Positions 24,444 through 32,897 of a stretch of DNA of 64,000 bases are shown here, in pieces (the first letter of the stretch is position 1; every line of letters begins with the position of its first letter). Under the pieces are notes generated by a model. That model saw only the letters and a list, made by a program, of their open reading frames with translations. It did not search any database and was not told the origin of the DNA. Origin of the DNA: Nocardioides alkalitolerans DSM 16699 (lineage in GTDB: Bacteria > Actinomycetota > Actinomycetes > Propionibacteriales > Nocardioidaceae). Location: the NCBI RefSeq assembly GCF_000426525.1, contig NZ_KE384533.1:1280562-1344561 (forward strand), read 5' to 3'. Position numbers and translations under genes: made by a program.

Positions 24444-25196
24444 GTGACCGAGGCGCTGCTCCTCGTGCTGGCCGGCGTCGGCGCGGGGCTCTGCGGGTCG
24501 ATCGCGGGCCTGGCGTCGCTGGCGTCGTACCCCGCCCTGCTGGCCGTCGGGCTGCCGCCGCTCGCCGCGAACGTCACCAACTCGGTGGCGCTGCTGGCGA
24601 ACGGCGCGGGCACCGCGCTCGGCTCGCGCCGCGAGCTGCGCGGCCAGGGCCGCCGCGTCGCCGTGCTGTGCGGGTGGTCGGCGCTCGGCGGCACCGTGGG
24701 CGCCGGCCTGCTGCTGCTCGGCGGCGAGGAGACCTTCGAGGTCGTCGTGCCCGCCCTGGTGGCGTTCGGCGCGGTGCTGCTGCTCGCGCGCGACCGCATC
24801 CGCGCGTGGATCGCGCGACGCGGCCGGGGGCCGCTCGACACCGACGCCATGCCGGGCTCGCAGGTCGCGGCCGTCGGGGTGTACGGCGGCTACTTCGGGG
24901 CCGCCTCCGGCATCATCATGCTCGCCGTGCTGTCGGTGCGCACGAGCGAGCCGTTCCCCGTCACCAACGCGGTGAAGAACCTCGCGACGAGCGCCGCCAA
25001 CGCCGTCGCCGCCGTGGTCTACGCCGTGCTTGCGCCGGTCGACTGGTCGGCCGCGGGCTGCGTCGCGATCGGTGCCCTCGTCGGCGGCTGGATCGGCCCC
25101 CAGCTCGTGCGCGTGCTGCCCGAGACGCCGCTGCGGTGGGGCATCGGCCTGGCCGGCCTCGCGCTCGCGGCGCACCTGGCGCTGTCGGTGGCGTGA
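24444..25196 (+). CDS. TauE/SafE-family (DUF81) membrane permease
   Basis: A protein of 250 residues with about seven to eight hydrophobic helices, two halves and the characteristic first-half motif AGLASLASYPALLAVGLPPLAANVTNSVAL. The second half has GYFGAASGIIMLAVLSV and VKNLATSAANAVAAVVYAVL. The family moves organic anions such as sulfite, sulfoacetate or taurine across the membrane. Here it could export or import an acid linked to aldarate breakdown. GTG 24444 has a perfect GGAGGAGG site. It converges with the LysR gene, the stops lying two bases apart. Confidence 0.85.
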   Translation: MTEALLLVLAGVGAGLCGSIAGLASLASYPALLAVGLPPLAANVTNSVALLANGAGTALGSRRELRGQGRRVAVLCGWSALGGTVGAGLLLLGGEETFEVVVPALVAFGAVLLLARDRIRAWIARRGRGPLDTDAMPGSQVAAVGVYGGYFGAASGIIMLAVLSVRTSEPFPVTNAVKNLATSAANAVAAVVYAVLAPVDWSAAGCVAIGALVGGWIGPQLVRVLPETPLRWGIGLAGLALAAHLALSVA

Positions 25197-25198
25197 GG

Positions 25199-26107
25199 TC
25201 AGGTCAGCCCGCGTGGCGTCGCGTCGGGGTCGAGCGCGCGCAGGGTCTCGAGGGCCAGCGGCAGGGCCGGGTTGGCGGAGTCCCGGGGCCACAGCAGGTG
25301 CAGCTCCACCGGCTTCGGCTCACGCGTGACGAGCGGCAGGTGCACGACGCCGGCGATGCCCAGCAGCGAGGCCGAGCGGGGTACGAACGCCAGCCCGCGG
25401 CCGCTGGCGACCAGCCACGTCATCGTCGCGATCTGGCTCACCGTGTGCACCACGTTGTGGTGCTCGACGGGCAGCAGCCCGACGACGAGGTCGTAGAAGT
25501 AGCGCGCCTTGGTGGCGGAGTGCATGACCAGCGGCTCGCCGGCCAGGTCGCCGACCTCGACGGGCCGGTCGAGGGTGGTCAGGGCGTGGCCGGCCGGGAC
25601 GGCGACCACGAGCTCCTCCCGGCGGATCAGGCGGCTGCCGAACAGGGCGGGGTCGAACGGCGGGCGCGCGAGGGCGAGGTCGATCTCGTGGGCGAGCAGC
25701 GCCTCGACCTGCTCGCGCGTCACCATCTCGTAGAGGTCGATCTCGACCTGGGGCAGCGCCGCGGTGACCAGGTCGAGCACGTCGGTGAGCACCCCGAACG
25801 TCGACGCCGCGGTGAAGCCGATCCGGATGGTCCCGACGGTGCCGGAGGCGATCCTCCGGGCGAGGTCGGGTGCCGCCTCGGCGAGCGCCAGGAGTCGGGT
25901 GGCCTCGCGCAGGAACGCCGTTCCGGCGGGGGTGAGGGCGACGCCGCGGTTGTCACGGTCGAAGAGCCGCACCCCGACCTCGCGCTCCAGCTTCTGGATC
26001 TGACGGCTCAGGGGTGGCTGCGTCATGCTGAGCCGCTCCGCGGCCCGACCGAAGTGGAGCTCCTCGGCCACGGCCACGAATCCACGGAGCTGCTCGAAGG
26101 AGAACAT
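25199..26107 (-). CDS. LysR-family transcriptional regulator
   Basis: A protein of 302 residues. The N-terminal winged HTH (FEQLRGFVAVAEELHFGRAAERLSMTQPPLSRQIQKLEREVG) is followed by the LysR substrate-binding domain with IRIGFTAAST and AVPAGHALTTLDR. It lies between the aldarate enzymes and the TctCBA transporter and is divergent from tctC, so it most likely responds to an aldarate or its keto acid and controls that promoter. TACCGT lies nine bases before ATG 26107. Confidence 0.88.
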   Translation of the reverse strand: MFSFEQLRGFVAVAEELHFGRAAERLSMTQPPLSRQIQKLEREVGVRLFDRDNRGVALTPAGTAFLREATRLLALAEAAPDLARRIASGTVGTIRIGFTAASTFGVLTDVLDLVTAALPQVEIDLYEMVTREQVEALLAHEIDLALARPPFDPALFGSRLIRREELVVAVPAGHALTTLDRPVEVGDLAGEPLVMHSATKARYFYDLVVGLLPVEHHNVVHTVSQIATMTWLVASGRGLAFVPRSASLLGIAGVVHLPLVTREPKPVELHLLWPRDSANPALPLALETLRALDPDATPRGLT

Positions 26108-26244
26108 GATGCGCGGACGGTATCAGGCCATGCTTGATCGGGTTTGGACATGCATCATCAGCGGCTTTTAGTGTCCACCAGGTGACGGCGATCACAAGCC
26201 GCCCCCCGACTCGCACGAGCCCCGCCCGACCCCCAGGAGTTCCC
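26108..26244. promoter_or_regulatory. LysR/TctC divergent control region
   Basis: The 137-base gap is AT-rich at 26130-26175 and has half-sites GCTTGAT (~26131) and ATCATCAGC that form an imperfect inverted repeat. CATGC occurs twice. A T-N11-A LysR box could overlap the repeat. A CAGGAG site sits before the tctC ATG. Confidence 0.4.
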
Positions 26245-27243
26245 ATGAAGCACCCCCGTCTCGTCCGCGGCGTCGCGGCTCTGTCGACCGCCTCCGTGGC
26301 CCTCTCCCTCTCCGCCTGCGGCGGCAACCTCGGCGGCTCGTCGGCCGAGGACTTCCCCAACGGGGCGATCAACCTGACCGTCGGCCAGGACGCGGGCGGC
26401 AGCACGGACCTCATCGCCCGCGCGCTGGCCGAGCCGGTCTCCGACGACCTCGGCGTGCCGGTGCCGGTGATGAACAAGCCCGGCGCCAACGGCGCCCTCG
26501 CGGCCCAGACCCTCGCCGGCGAGAACGCCGACGGCCAGAACCTGATGGTCATCAACGCCTCGCTGATCGCGATCACGTCGCTCGTCGTCGGCGAGGACGA
26601 GGTCGTCAGCCTCGACGACTACGAGATCGTCACCGGCATCTCGCAGGACGACTACGTGCTCGTCGCGAACGCCGACTCCGGCTGGGAGTCCTTCGAGGAC
26701 CTCGAGGCCTCCGGCGAGGCCGTCGACTACGCCACCACGGGTGTCGGCACGGGCAGCCAGCTCTCCCAGGAGCTGCTCTTCAACCAGACCGAGGTCGACG
26801 GCAACGACGTGCCCTTCGACGGTGGCTCGCCGGCGCTGACGGCGCTGCTCGGCAACCAGGTCGACGTGACCAGCATCCAGCTCGGTGAGGCTTACCCGCA
26901 GATCCAGGCCGGCGAGATCGTGCCGCTGATGGTCTTCTCCTCCGAGCGCAACCAGTACCTCGAGGACGTGCCCACCGCGACCGAGCTCGAGTACGACGTG
27001 CCGGTCGCCCAGTACCGCGCCATCGCCGCGCCGAAGGACACCCCGCAGGAGACGATCGACGCGCTCAAGGAGGCGTTCGACGCCGCCTTCGAGACCGAGG
27101 CGTACCAGGACTTCAACACCAACGCGCTGCTCACGCCGTACCAGGTCGACGGCGACGAGGTCGTGGCCGACTGGAACGAGCAGCGCGAGACCTACGAGGC
27201 CCTGATCGCCGAGTACGGCATCGACATGGGCGGCGAGTCGTGA
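26245..27243 (+). CDS. tctC: tripartite tricarboxylate transporter substrate-binding protein (TctC/Bug family)
   Basis: A protein of 332 residues. It begins with a lipoprotein signal ending in the lipobox LSAC (Cys ~26), so it is likely tethered outside the membrane. The Bug fold is seen in INLTVGQDAGGSTDLIARALAEPVS, NKPGANGALAAQTLAG, YATTGVGTGSQLSQELLF and VPFDGGSPALTALLGNQVD. It delivers a dicarboxylate or tricarboxylate to TctBA; aldarates are the natural guess from the neighbours. An AGGAG site precedes ATG 26245. The stop overlaps tctB as GTGA. Confidence 0.9.
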   Translation: MKHPRLVRGVAALSTASVALSLSACGGNLGGSSAEDFPNGAINLTVGQDAGGSTDLIARALAEPVSDDLGVPVPVMNKPGANGALAAQTLAGENADGQNLMVINASLIAITSLVVGEDEVVSLDDYEIVTGISQDDYVLVANADSGWESFEDLEASGEAVDYATTGVGTGSQLSQELLFNQTEVDGNDVPFDGGSPALTALLGNQVDVTSIQLGEAYPQIQAGEIVPLMVFSSERNQYLEDVPTATELEYDVPVAQYRAIAAPKDTPQETIDALKEAFDAAFETEAYQDFNTNALLTPYQVDGDEVVADWNEQRETYEALIAEYGIDMGGES

Positions 27244-27833
27244 GTCCCCGCGGCCGGCAGGCCGCGCCCGACGAGAAGACCGTCGGCACGGCCGCCGGGC
27301 CGTCCCTCGAGAAGGCCGCCGCCGTGGCGGACGACCTCCCCGAGGCGGCCTCGCCCGAGGAGCTCGCGGCCCAGTGGGAGGCCGAGAAGCCCGAGCCCGC
27401 GGGCCTCACGACCAACGTCGTGCTGGCGCTGCTCGTCATCGGCTTCGGGGGAGCGGGCGTCGTCGGCTCCCTGGCGCTCGGGACCGGCTCGCTCGGCGAG
27501 CCGGGCCCCGGCACCTGGCCCCTCGTCGTCAGCTCCGCGATCGCGCTGCTGGGCCTGGTGCTCCTCGTCCAGGCCCGGGCGACCAGCGACACCGAGCGCT
27601 TCACCTCGGACAGCTGGGTCGTGCCGCCGGCCGTGCTCACCCTCGTGCCGTTCGCCTACCTCATCGAGATCGTCGGCTTCGAGATCCCCTCGGTCGTGCT
27701 CGCCTTCGTCTGGCTGAAGGTCCTCGGCCGGGAGGGCTGGCGCACCTCGGTCGTCGGGGCGCTCCTCATGACCGTGAGCTTCTACCTGATCTTCGTGACC
27801 GCCCTGGGCGTGTCGCTCCCGCACCTCTTCTGA
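27240..27833 (+). CDS. tctB: tripartite tricarboxylate transporter small membrane subunit (TctB)
   Basis: A protein of 197 residues. A ~55-residue hydrophilic, acidic N-terminus precedes four membrane helices (NVVLALLVIGFGGAGVVGSLAL, WPLVVSSAIALLGLVLLV, PPAVLTLVPFAYLIEIVGF, LLMTVSFYLIFVTALGVSL). The usual TctB has the same four helices but a shorter N-terminus, so the extension is a feature. It pairs with TctA in the ion-driven transporter. GTG 27240 overlaps tctC. Confidence 0.85.
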   Translation: MSPRGRQAAPDEKTVGTAAGPSLEKAAAVADDLPEAASPEELAAQWEAEKPEPAGLTTNVVLALLVIGFGGAGVVGSLALGTGSLGEPGPGTWPLVVSSAIALLGLVLLVQARATSDTERFTSDSWVVPPAVLTLVPFAYLIEIVGFEIPSVVLAFVWLKVLGREGWRTSVVGALLMTVSFYLIFVTALGVSLPHLF

Positions 27834-27889
27834 CGTGCCCCGCTGACGAGCCCCGGCCCGTCCCCATCCACCCCGAGAGGACCTGACCC

Positions 27890-29512
27890 GTGGACATTGC
27901 CCCGGTCATCGACGGCTTCGGCGTCGTCCTCCAGCCGGAGAACCTGCTCTACTGCCTGATCGGCGTCGTCGTCGGCATGCTCGTGGGCGTCCTCCCCGGC
28001 CTCGGCCCCGCAGCGACCATCGCGATCCTGCTGCCGCTGACGTACGCCGTGGAGCCCGTCACCGCGATCATCATGCTCGCCGGCATCTTCTACGGCGCGC
28101 AGTACGGCGGCACGATCACCTCCGTGCTGCTCCGCCTCCCCGGTGAGGCCAGCTCGGTGGTCACCGTCTTCGACGGCTACGCGCTGGCCCGGCAGGGCAA
28201 GGCCGGCACGGCGCTCGGCATCGCCGCCATCGGCTCCTTCGTCGGCGGCACGGTCTCGATCATCGCCCTCACCCTGGTGGCGCCCTTCATCGCGTCCTTC
28301 GCGCTGGACTTCGGTCCGCCGGAGTACACGATGCTCGCCCTCCTCGGCATCCTGCTCGTCGCCGCGGTCGGCAACGGCAGCCGCACGAAGGCGTTCGTCG
28401 CGGCGGCCATCGGCCTGCTGCTCGCCACCGTCGGCCGTGACGGCTTCACCGGCGCCGAGCGCTTCACGTTCGAGTCGCTGTCGATGGCCGACGGCCTCGA
28501 CTTCGTGCCGATCGCGATGGGCATCTTCGGCCTCGCCGAGATCCTGCACAGCCTCGAGAACCGCGGCAAGCTCGGCAAGCCGCCGGCGAAGGTCTCGAAC
28601 CCGTGGCCGTCGCGCAAGGACCTCAAGCAGTCCTCCGGCGCCATCGGCCGGGGCTCCGTCATCGGCTTCGTGCTCGGCATCCTGCCGGGCGGCGGCGCGG
28701 TGCTGTCGTCGCTCGCGGCGTACGGGCTGGAGAAGAAGCGCTCCAAGACGCCCGAGCGGTTCGGCAAGGGCGCCATCGAGGGCGTCGCGGCGCCGGAGTC
28801 GGCCAACAACGCGGCCGCCACCTCGTCGTTCATCCCGCTGCTGACGCTGGGCATCCCCGCGAACGCGACGATCGCCGTCATCTTCGGCGCCCTGCTCATC
28901 CAGGGCATCACGCCCGGGCCGGGCCTGGTCGAGGACCACCCGGAGCTCTTCTGGGGCGTCGTGAACTCGATGTACATCGGCAACATCCTGCTGCTGATGA
29001 TGAGCATCCCGCTGGTCGGCCTGTTCGTGAAGATCCTGACGATCCGGGCCTCGATCATGGCGCCCATCACCGTGCTGATCACCCTGATCGGCGTCTACAC
29101 GGTCAACAACAACAGCTTCGACATCGTGCTGGTCATCGTCTTCGGCGTGCTCGGCTACCTGATGAAGAAGGCCGGCTTCGAGCCCGGGCCGCTGGTGCTC
29201 GCGTTCGTGCTCGGCTCGCTGCTCGAGAGCAACGCCCGTCGCTCGCTGATCCTCTTCGACGGCGACGTCGCCGGGTTCGCCACGCGGCCGATCTCGGGCA
29301 CGCTGCTCGCGGTGCTGGTCGTGGTCCTGGTGCTGCCGCTCCTCGGCTTCGTGCTGCGGCGCTCGCTCGCCGGCCGCAGCGGTCCGGCCGCCCCCGGTCC
29401 GGGCGGCGGCGTGACCGGCGAGACCCCGTCCGACAGCCCGTCGGACACCCCGACCGACACCCCGTCCGACACCGACGCGCCCGAGGGGCGCACGAAGGAG
29501 AGCTCCCGATGA
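27890..29512 (+). CDS. tctA: tripartite tricarboxylate transporter large membrane subunit (TctA)
   Basis: A protein of 540 residues with about twelve membrane helices. The TctA hallmarks are VVGMLVGVLPGLGPAATIAILLPLTYAVEP, FYGAQYGGTITSVLLRLPGEASSVVTVFDGYALARQG, the second motif VLGILPGGGAVLSSLAAYGLEK and PESANNAAATSSFIPLLTLGIPANATIAVIFGALLIQGITPGPGL. It forms the translocation path and with TctB takes up the TctC ligand. The C-terminal ~45 residues are a Ser/Asp/Thr/Pro-rich repeat (see separate entry). A GAGAGGA site precedes GTG 27890. Confidence 0.92.
   Translation: MDIAPVIDGFGVVLQPENLLYCLIGVVVGMLVGVLPGLGPAATIAILLPLTYAVEPVTAIIMLAGIFYGAQYGGTITSVLLRLPGEASSVVTVFDGYALARQGKAGTALGIAAIGSFVGGTVSIIALTLVAPFIASFALDFGPPEYTMLALLGILLVAAVGNGSRTKAFVAAAIGLLLATVGRDGFTGAERFTFESLSMADGLDFVPIAMGIFGLAEILHSLENRGKLGKPPAKVSNPWPSRKDLKQSSGAIGRGSVIGFVLGILPGGGAVLSSLAAYGLEKKRSKTPERFGKGAIEGVAAPESANNAAATSSFIPLLTLGIPANATIAVIFGALLIQGITPGPGLVEDHPELFWGVVNSMYIGNILLLMMSIPLVGLFVKILTIRASIMAPITVLITLIGVYTVNNNSFDIVLVIVFGVLGYLMKKAGFEPGPLVLAFVLGSLLESNARRSLILFDGDVAGFATRPISGTLLAVLVVVLVLPLLGFVLRRSLAGRSGPAAPGPGGGVTGETPSDSPSDTPTDTPSDTDAPEGRTKESSR
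29423..29470 (+). repeat. 12-base tandem repeat at the 3' end of tctA
   Basis: Four near-identical 12-base units encode (T/S)P(S/T)D tetrapeptides in the cytoplasmic tail of TctA. The repeat is in frame, so length changes would not break the protein. A similar but unrelated 12-base repeat lies at 41431-41478. Confidence 0.75.
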
Positions 29513-29904
29513 CGGTCCTGGTCGGCTACGTCGACACCGCCCCCGGCAACGCGGCGTACGAGGCCGCGGTCGCCGAGGCGGCCCGGCGCGGCGAGCCCCT
29601 CGTCGTGCTCAACTCCCCGCAGGGCGGGGCGCTCGTCGACAAGGCCCTCGTCGGCGACGAGCGCCGGGCCGAGCTCGCGTCCGTCGCCGCGGCCGCCGGG
29701 GTGGCCTTCGAGCTGCGCCAGCCGACGCACCACGACGACCTGGCGGGCGCGATCGCCGCGGTCGCCGACGAGGTCGACGCCTCCGTGGTCGTCATCGGCA
29801 TCCGCCGTCGCTCGCCGGTCGGCAAGCTCTTCCTGGGCAGCGACGCCCAGCGCGTGCTGCTCGACCTCGACCGGCCGATCCTGGCCGTCAAGCCGCGGTC
29901 GTGA
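29509..29904 (+). CDS. universal stress protein (UspA family)
   Basis: A protein of 131 residues with a Rossmann-like fold. The N-terminal TVLVGYVDTAPGNAAYEAAV and the C-terminal ATP-binding stretch VVVIGIRRRSPVGKLFLGSDAQRVLLDLDRPILAVK fit the GX2GX9GS pattern. It overlaps tctA by four bases (ATGA) and the GlcD-type gene by four bases (GTGA). Universal stress genes next to TctA genes are common; the role in transport is not clear. Confidence 0.85.
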   Translation: MTVLVGYVDTAPGNAAYEAAVAEAARRGEPLVVLNSPQGGALVDKALVGDERRAELASVAAAAGVAFELRQPTHHDDLAGAIAAVADEVDASVVVIGIRRRSPVGKLFLGSDAQRVLLDLDRPILAVKPRS

Positions 29905-31349
29905 CCGCGGCCGACCCCGACGACCGACCGGACGCCGCGCTCCTCGCCGCGCTCACCCCGATCGTGGGTGGGCGCGGCGTGCTCGTCCCGGGGGCCGACG
30001 ACGACCGGCTGGCGTCGTACGCGACCGACTGGCGCGGTGCGTACGCCGGCCGTCCCGCCCTCGTCGTGCTGCCCCGCACGACGGCGGAGGTGGCCGAGGT
30101 CGTGCGTGCCTGCGCGGCGGCGGGCGTCGCGGTCGTGCCGCAGGGCGGCGGCACGGGCCTGTGCGGCGGGGCCGTGCCGGACGCCTCGGGCCGGCAGGTG
30201 GTGCTCTCCACCGAGCGGCTCCGCGGGGTCCGCGAGGTCGACGTGGCGAACCAGACGGTGACGGTCGAGGCGGGCGTGGTGCTCGCCGACGTGCAGCGCG
30301 TCGCGCGGGAGCACGGCCTGCAGTTCCCGCTCTCGATGGGATCCGAGGGCCGCTGCACGGTGGGCGGCAACGTGGCGACCAACGCGGGCGGCACCGCGGT
30401 GCTCCGGTACGGCGGGATGCGCGCGCTGACGCTCGGGCTCGAGGTCGTGCTGCCCGACGGCCGGGTCTGGGAGGGTCTGCGCGGCCTGCGCAAGGACAAC
30501 ACCGGCTACGACCTCACCCAGCTCTTCCTCGGCTCGGAGGGCACCCTCGGGGTCGTCACCGCGGCCGTGCTCGCGCTCCATCCGGCGACGCCCCGACGGG
30601 CGACCGCCTGGGTCGCGCTCGCCGACCTGGCGGCCGCGACCGCGCTGCTCGGCACCGTGCGCGCCGTGGCGGGGGAGCGGGTGACGTCGTTCGAGGTGAT
30701 GTCGGCGCAGAGCCTGGCGATCGTGCTGGCGCACGTGCCGGGCACCCGGGACCCGTTCGCGACCGCCCACCCCTGGTACGGACTGGTGGAGCTCGCCGAC
30801 GGCGGCGACGCCGACGTCGAGGGGCTGCTCGAGCAGGTGCTCCAGGAGGCCGTCGAGCACGACCAGGTCGTCGACGCCGTGGTGGCGTCCGGTCCCCGGG
30901 CCGCAGCCGTCTGGGCGCTGCGCGAGGGCATCTCCGAGGCGCAGAACGGCGAGGGGCCCAGCCTCAAGCACGACGTGTCGGTCGCGATCAGCGCGCTGCC
31001 GGCGTTCGTCGCGCACGCCGACGTCGCGCTGGCGGAGGTGCTCCCCGGCGTGCGGGTCGTCTCGTACGGCCACGTCGGCGACGGCAACCTCCACCACAAC
31101 CTCACCAAGCCCGTCGGCTGGACCGACGAGGCCTTCCTCGCCCACGCCGACCGCCTGACGGCGACGGTCTACGCCTCGGTCGCCGCGTTCGGCGGCAGCA
31201 TCAGCGCCGAGCACGGGCTCGGCACCGCGAAGCGCGACGCCGCGGCCGCGCAGAAGTCGCCGGTCGAGCTCGACCTCCAGCGGGCGCTCAAGCGCGCGGT
31301 CGACCCGGCGGGCCTGATGAACCCGGGCAAGGTGCTCGCCGCGGAGTGA
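29901..31349 (+). CDS. FAD-linked oxidase, GlcD/D-lactate dehydrogenase type
   Basis: A protein of 482 residues. The N-terminal FAD-binding PCMH domain holds GGGTGLCGGAVPDASGRQVVLSTERL and GSEGRCTVGGNVATNAGG. The C-terminal FAD-linked oxidase domain has VSYGHVGDGNLHHNL and SAEHGLGTAKR. The family oxidises D-2-hydroxyacids (glycolate, D-lactate, D-malate or 2-hydroxyglutarate). It is the last gene of the tctCBA run, translationally coupled to the stress protein gene, and would link a hydroxy-acid from this region to the respiratory chain. Confidence 0.88.
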   Translation: MTAADPDDRPDAALLAALTPIVGGRGVLVPGADDDRLASYATDWRGAYAGRPALVVLPRTTAEVAEVVRACAAAGVAVVPQGGGTGLCGGAVPDASGRQVVLSTERLRGVREVDVANQTVTVEAGVVLADVQRVAREHGLQFPLSMGSEGRCTVGGNVATNAGGTAVLRYGGMRALTLGLEVVLPDGRVWEGLRGLRKDNTGYDLTQLFLGSEGTLGVVTAAVLALHPATPRRATAWVALADLAAATALLGTVRAVAGERVTSFEVMSAQSLAIVLAHVPGTRDPFATAHPWYGLVELADGGDADVEGLLEQVLQEAVEHDQVVDAVVASGPRAAAVWALREGISEAQNGEGPSLKHDVSVAISALPAFVAHADVALAEVLPGVRVVSYGHVGDGNLHHNLTKPVGWTDEAFLAHADRLTATVYASVAAFGGSISAEHGLGTAKRDAAAAQKSPVELDLQRALKRAVDPAGLMNPGKVLAAE

Positions 31350-31409
31350 GCCGCTCCGCGTACCGTGGCGGCCCGGCAGTGTGACCTGGACCACGACGAG
31401 GAGCGACCC

Positions 31410-32207
31410 ATGAGCGACGACGCGACCGTGCGGACCGAGCGCGAGGGTGCGGTGGCGACGGTGGTGATCGACCGGCCGGCGGCGCGCAACGCGCTCGACG
31501 AGGCGACGAAGGTCGCGCTGCGCGACGCACTGGAGGCGGTGGCCGCCGACGACGCCGTCCGCGCGGTCGTGCTGACGGGAGCGGGGTCCGCGTTCTGCGT
31601 CGGCCAGGACCTCGGCGAGCACGCGGCCGCCCTCGAGGCCGACGCGGCCACGGCCTTCGACACGGTCGACGAGCACTACGCGCCGATCGTACGGGCGCTG
31701 GTCGGCATGGCGAAGCCCGTGGTGGCGGCCGTCGAGGGTGCCTGCGTCGGGGCCGGTCTCGGGCTCGCGCTGGCCTGCGACCTGCGGGTCCTCGCAGCCG
31801 ACGCGAAGCTCGGCACCGCGTTCAGCGGCATCGGGCTCACGTGCGACTCCGGGCTGTCGGCCACGCTGGTGCGGGCCGTCGGGCACGCGCGGGCCGCCGA
31901 GCTGGTGCTGCTCGGCGCGATGTTCTCGCCCGAGGAGGCCGTGGCGTGGGGCGTCGCCGGCCGGGTCGTCGAGAGCGGTACGGCGCGCGCCGAGGCCGAG
32001 CGCCTCGCCGCCCGGCTCGCGGCGGGCCCCACCGCGGCGTACGCCGAGTCCAAGCGCCTCCTCGACCTCGCCGCCGGCGGCGCGTCCGTGGAGGAGTCGC
32101 TGGCCGCCGAGTCCGCCGCCCAGCACCGCCTCGGGCTGACCCGCGACCACCAGTGCGCCGTCGCGGCCTTCCTGGCGAAGGAGCGCCCGACCTTCACGGG
32201 CTCCTGA
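31410..32207 (+). CDS. enoyl-CoA hydratase/isomerase, possibly PaaG-type
   Basis: A protein of 265 residues of the crotonase family. The oxyanion-hole segments are DRPAARNALDEAT, GAGSAFCVGQDLGEHA and AVEGACVGAGLGLALACDLRV. The two-glutamate pattern of hydratases is not clear: the site after the second oxyanion segment reads FSGIGLTCDSGLS, with Asp present. The Asp would agree with an isomerase such as PaaG, which acts after the epoxidase in the adjacent paa cluster. GAGGAG precedes ATG 31410, and TACCGT at 31361 may be a -10. Its TGA lies in sequence resembling the spacer of the 32-base repeat array that begins just after it. Confidence 0.85.
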   Translation: MSDDATVRTEREGAVATVVIDRPAARNALDEATKVALRDALEAVAADDAVRAVVLTGAGSAFCVGQDLGEHAAALEADAATAFDTVDEHYAPIVRALVGMAKPVVAAVEGACVGAGLGLALACDLRVLAADAKLGTAFSGIGLTCDSGLSATLVRAVGHARAAELVLLGAMFSPEEAVAWGVAGRVVESGTARAEAERLAARLAAGPTAAYAESKRLLDLAAGGASVEESLAAESAAQHRLGLTRDHQCAVAAFLAKERPTFTGS

Positions 32208-32210
32208 GCC

Positions 32211-32449
32211 CGAGCTGTCGCGTCTGCACGCTCCTGAGGTGCCGAGCTGTCGCGTCTGCACGCTCCTGAGGCGCCGAGTTGTCGCGTCTGCACGCTCCTG
32301 AGGTGCCGAGTTGTCGCGTCTGCACGCTCCTGAGGTGCCGAGCTGTCGCGTCTGCACGCTCCTGAGGCGCAGAGTTGTCGCGTCTGCATCGGAGGCTCGT
32401 GCAGACGCGACAACTCGGCGTTCGTCTGTCGTGCAGACGCGACAGCTCG
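32211..32449. repeat. cluster 1 of the 18-base-core repeat: six direct plus two inverted copies at 32-base pitch
   Basis: Direct copies of CGAGYTGTCGCGTCTGCA start at 32211, 32243, 32275, 32307, 32339 and 32371 (the last with a changed first base). Every step is exactly 32 bases, and the 14-base spacer (CGCTCCTGAGGTGC) is also conserved. Inverted copies start at 32400 and 32432, again 32 apart. The array fills the gap between the convergent enoyl-CoA hydratase and EthD genes. Conserved spacers rule out CRISPR. Confidence 0.95.
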
Positions 32450-32453
32450 AGGG

Positions 32454-32756
32454 TCAGAGCGCGGTGACGACCTCGCCGCTGAACATCACCGTCGGCACGC
32501 CGAGGCCGGCGGCGTCCCGGCCCGCGGCGGCCATCTCGGGGGAGGTGAGCGCGGTCTGCAGGGCGTCCGCGTCGTCGAAGTCGAGCTGGGCGACGAGGTA
32601 GACGGTCTGCTCGCCGCCGAGCGGGCGGGGCTTCGACCAGCTGAACGCGCGGAGCCCGGGCAGGGGCCCCACGAACGGCACGTGGTGCTCGAAGTAGTGG
32701 GCGTCGAACGCCTCGGGGTCGCTCGGGACGGCGTACTGGATCGTGAGGCGGTGCAT
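32454..32756 (-). CDS. EthD-domain protein
   Basis: A protein of 100 residues with the dimeric alpha/beta-barrel pattern of EthD. It starts MHRLTIQYAVPSDPEAFDAHYFEHHVPFVGPLPGLRAF and ends in a region (PEMAAAGRDAA) typical of the group. EthD-type proteins assist ring- or ether-degrading operons in unknown ways. A strong GGAGGAG site precedes ATG 32756. It is divergent from paaA, which suggests a link with phenylacetate use. The last inverted repeat core ends five bases from its stop. Confidence 0.8.
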   Translation of the reverse strand: MHRLTIQYAVPSDPEAFDAHYFEHHVPFVGPLPGLRAFSWSKPRPLGGEQTVYLVAQLDFDDADALQTALTSPEMAAAGRDAAGLGVPTVMFSGEVVTAL

Positions 32757-32854
32757 GGGGCTCCTCCGGGTCGGTGGGCGTGGGGCGTGCGGGGGCGTGC
32801 AGGACCCACCCTCCCCGATGGTCCGTTGCGGGTGGGTGGCCTCCGTGGTTCACT

Positions 32855-32873
32855 TTACTGACCGATCGTTCTG
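32855..32873. promoter_or_regulatory. candidate TetR-type operator before paaA
   Basis: TTACTGACCGATCGTTCTG contains an imperfect palindrome centred on CGATCG (ACTGACCGATCGTTCTGC). Sites of this ACCGA/TCGGT type are bound by PaaR-like TetR repressors in other actinobacteria (established family knowledge, not tested here). It lies in the AT-rich gap between EthD and paaA; a TetR gene closes the paa run. Confidence 0.5.
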
Positions 32874-32897
32874 CAATTGGTCGAGCTGGAGGAACCC

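Noticed and set aside
29526..32357. Open frame of about 940 codons antisense to the stress, oxidase and hydratase genes
   Set aside because: Its translation is His/Arg/Gly-rich without any domain, and the sense strand encodes well recognised families.
32211..32449. CRISPR array
   Set aside because: The pitch and repeat-like core look similar, but the spacers are conserved, there are inverted copies and no cas genes are present.
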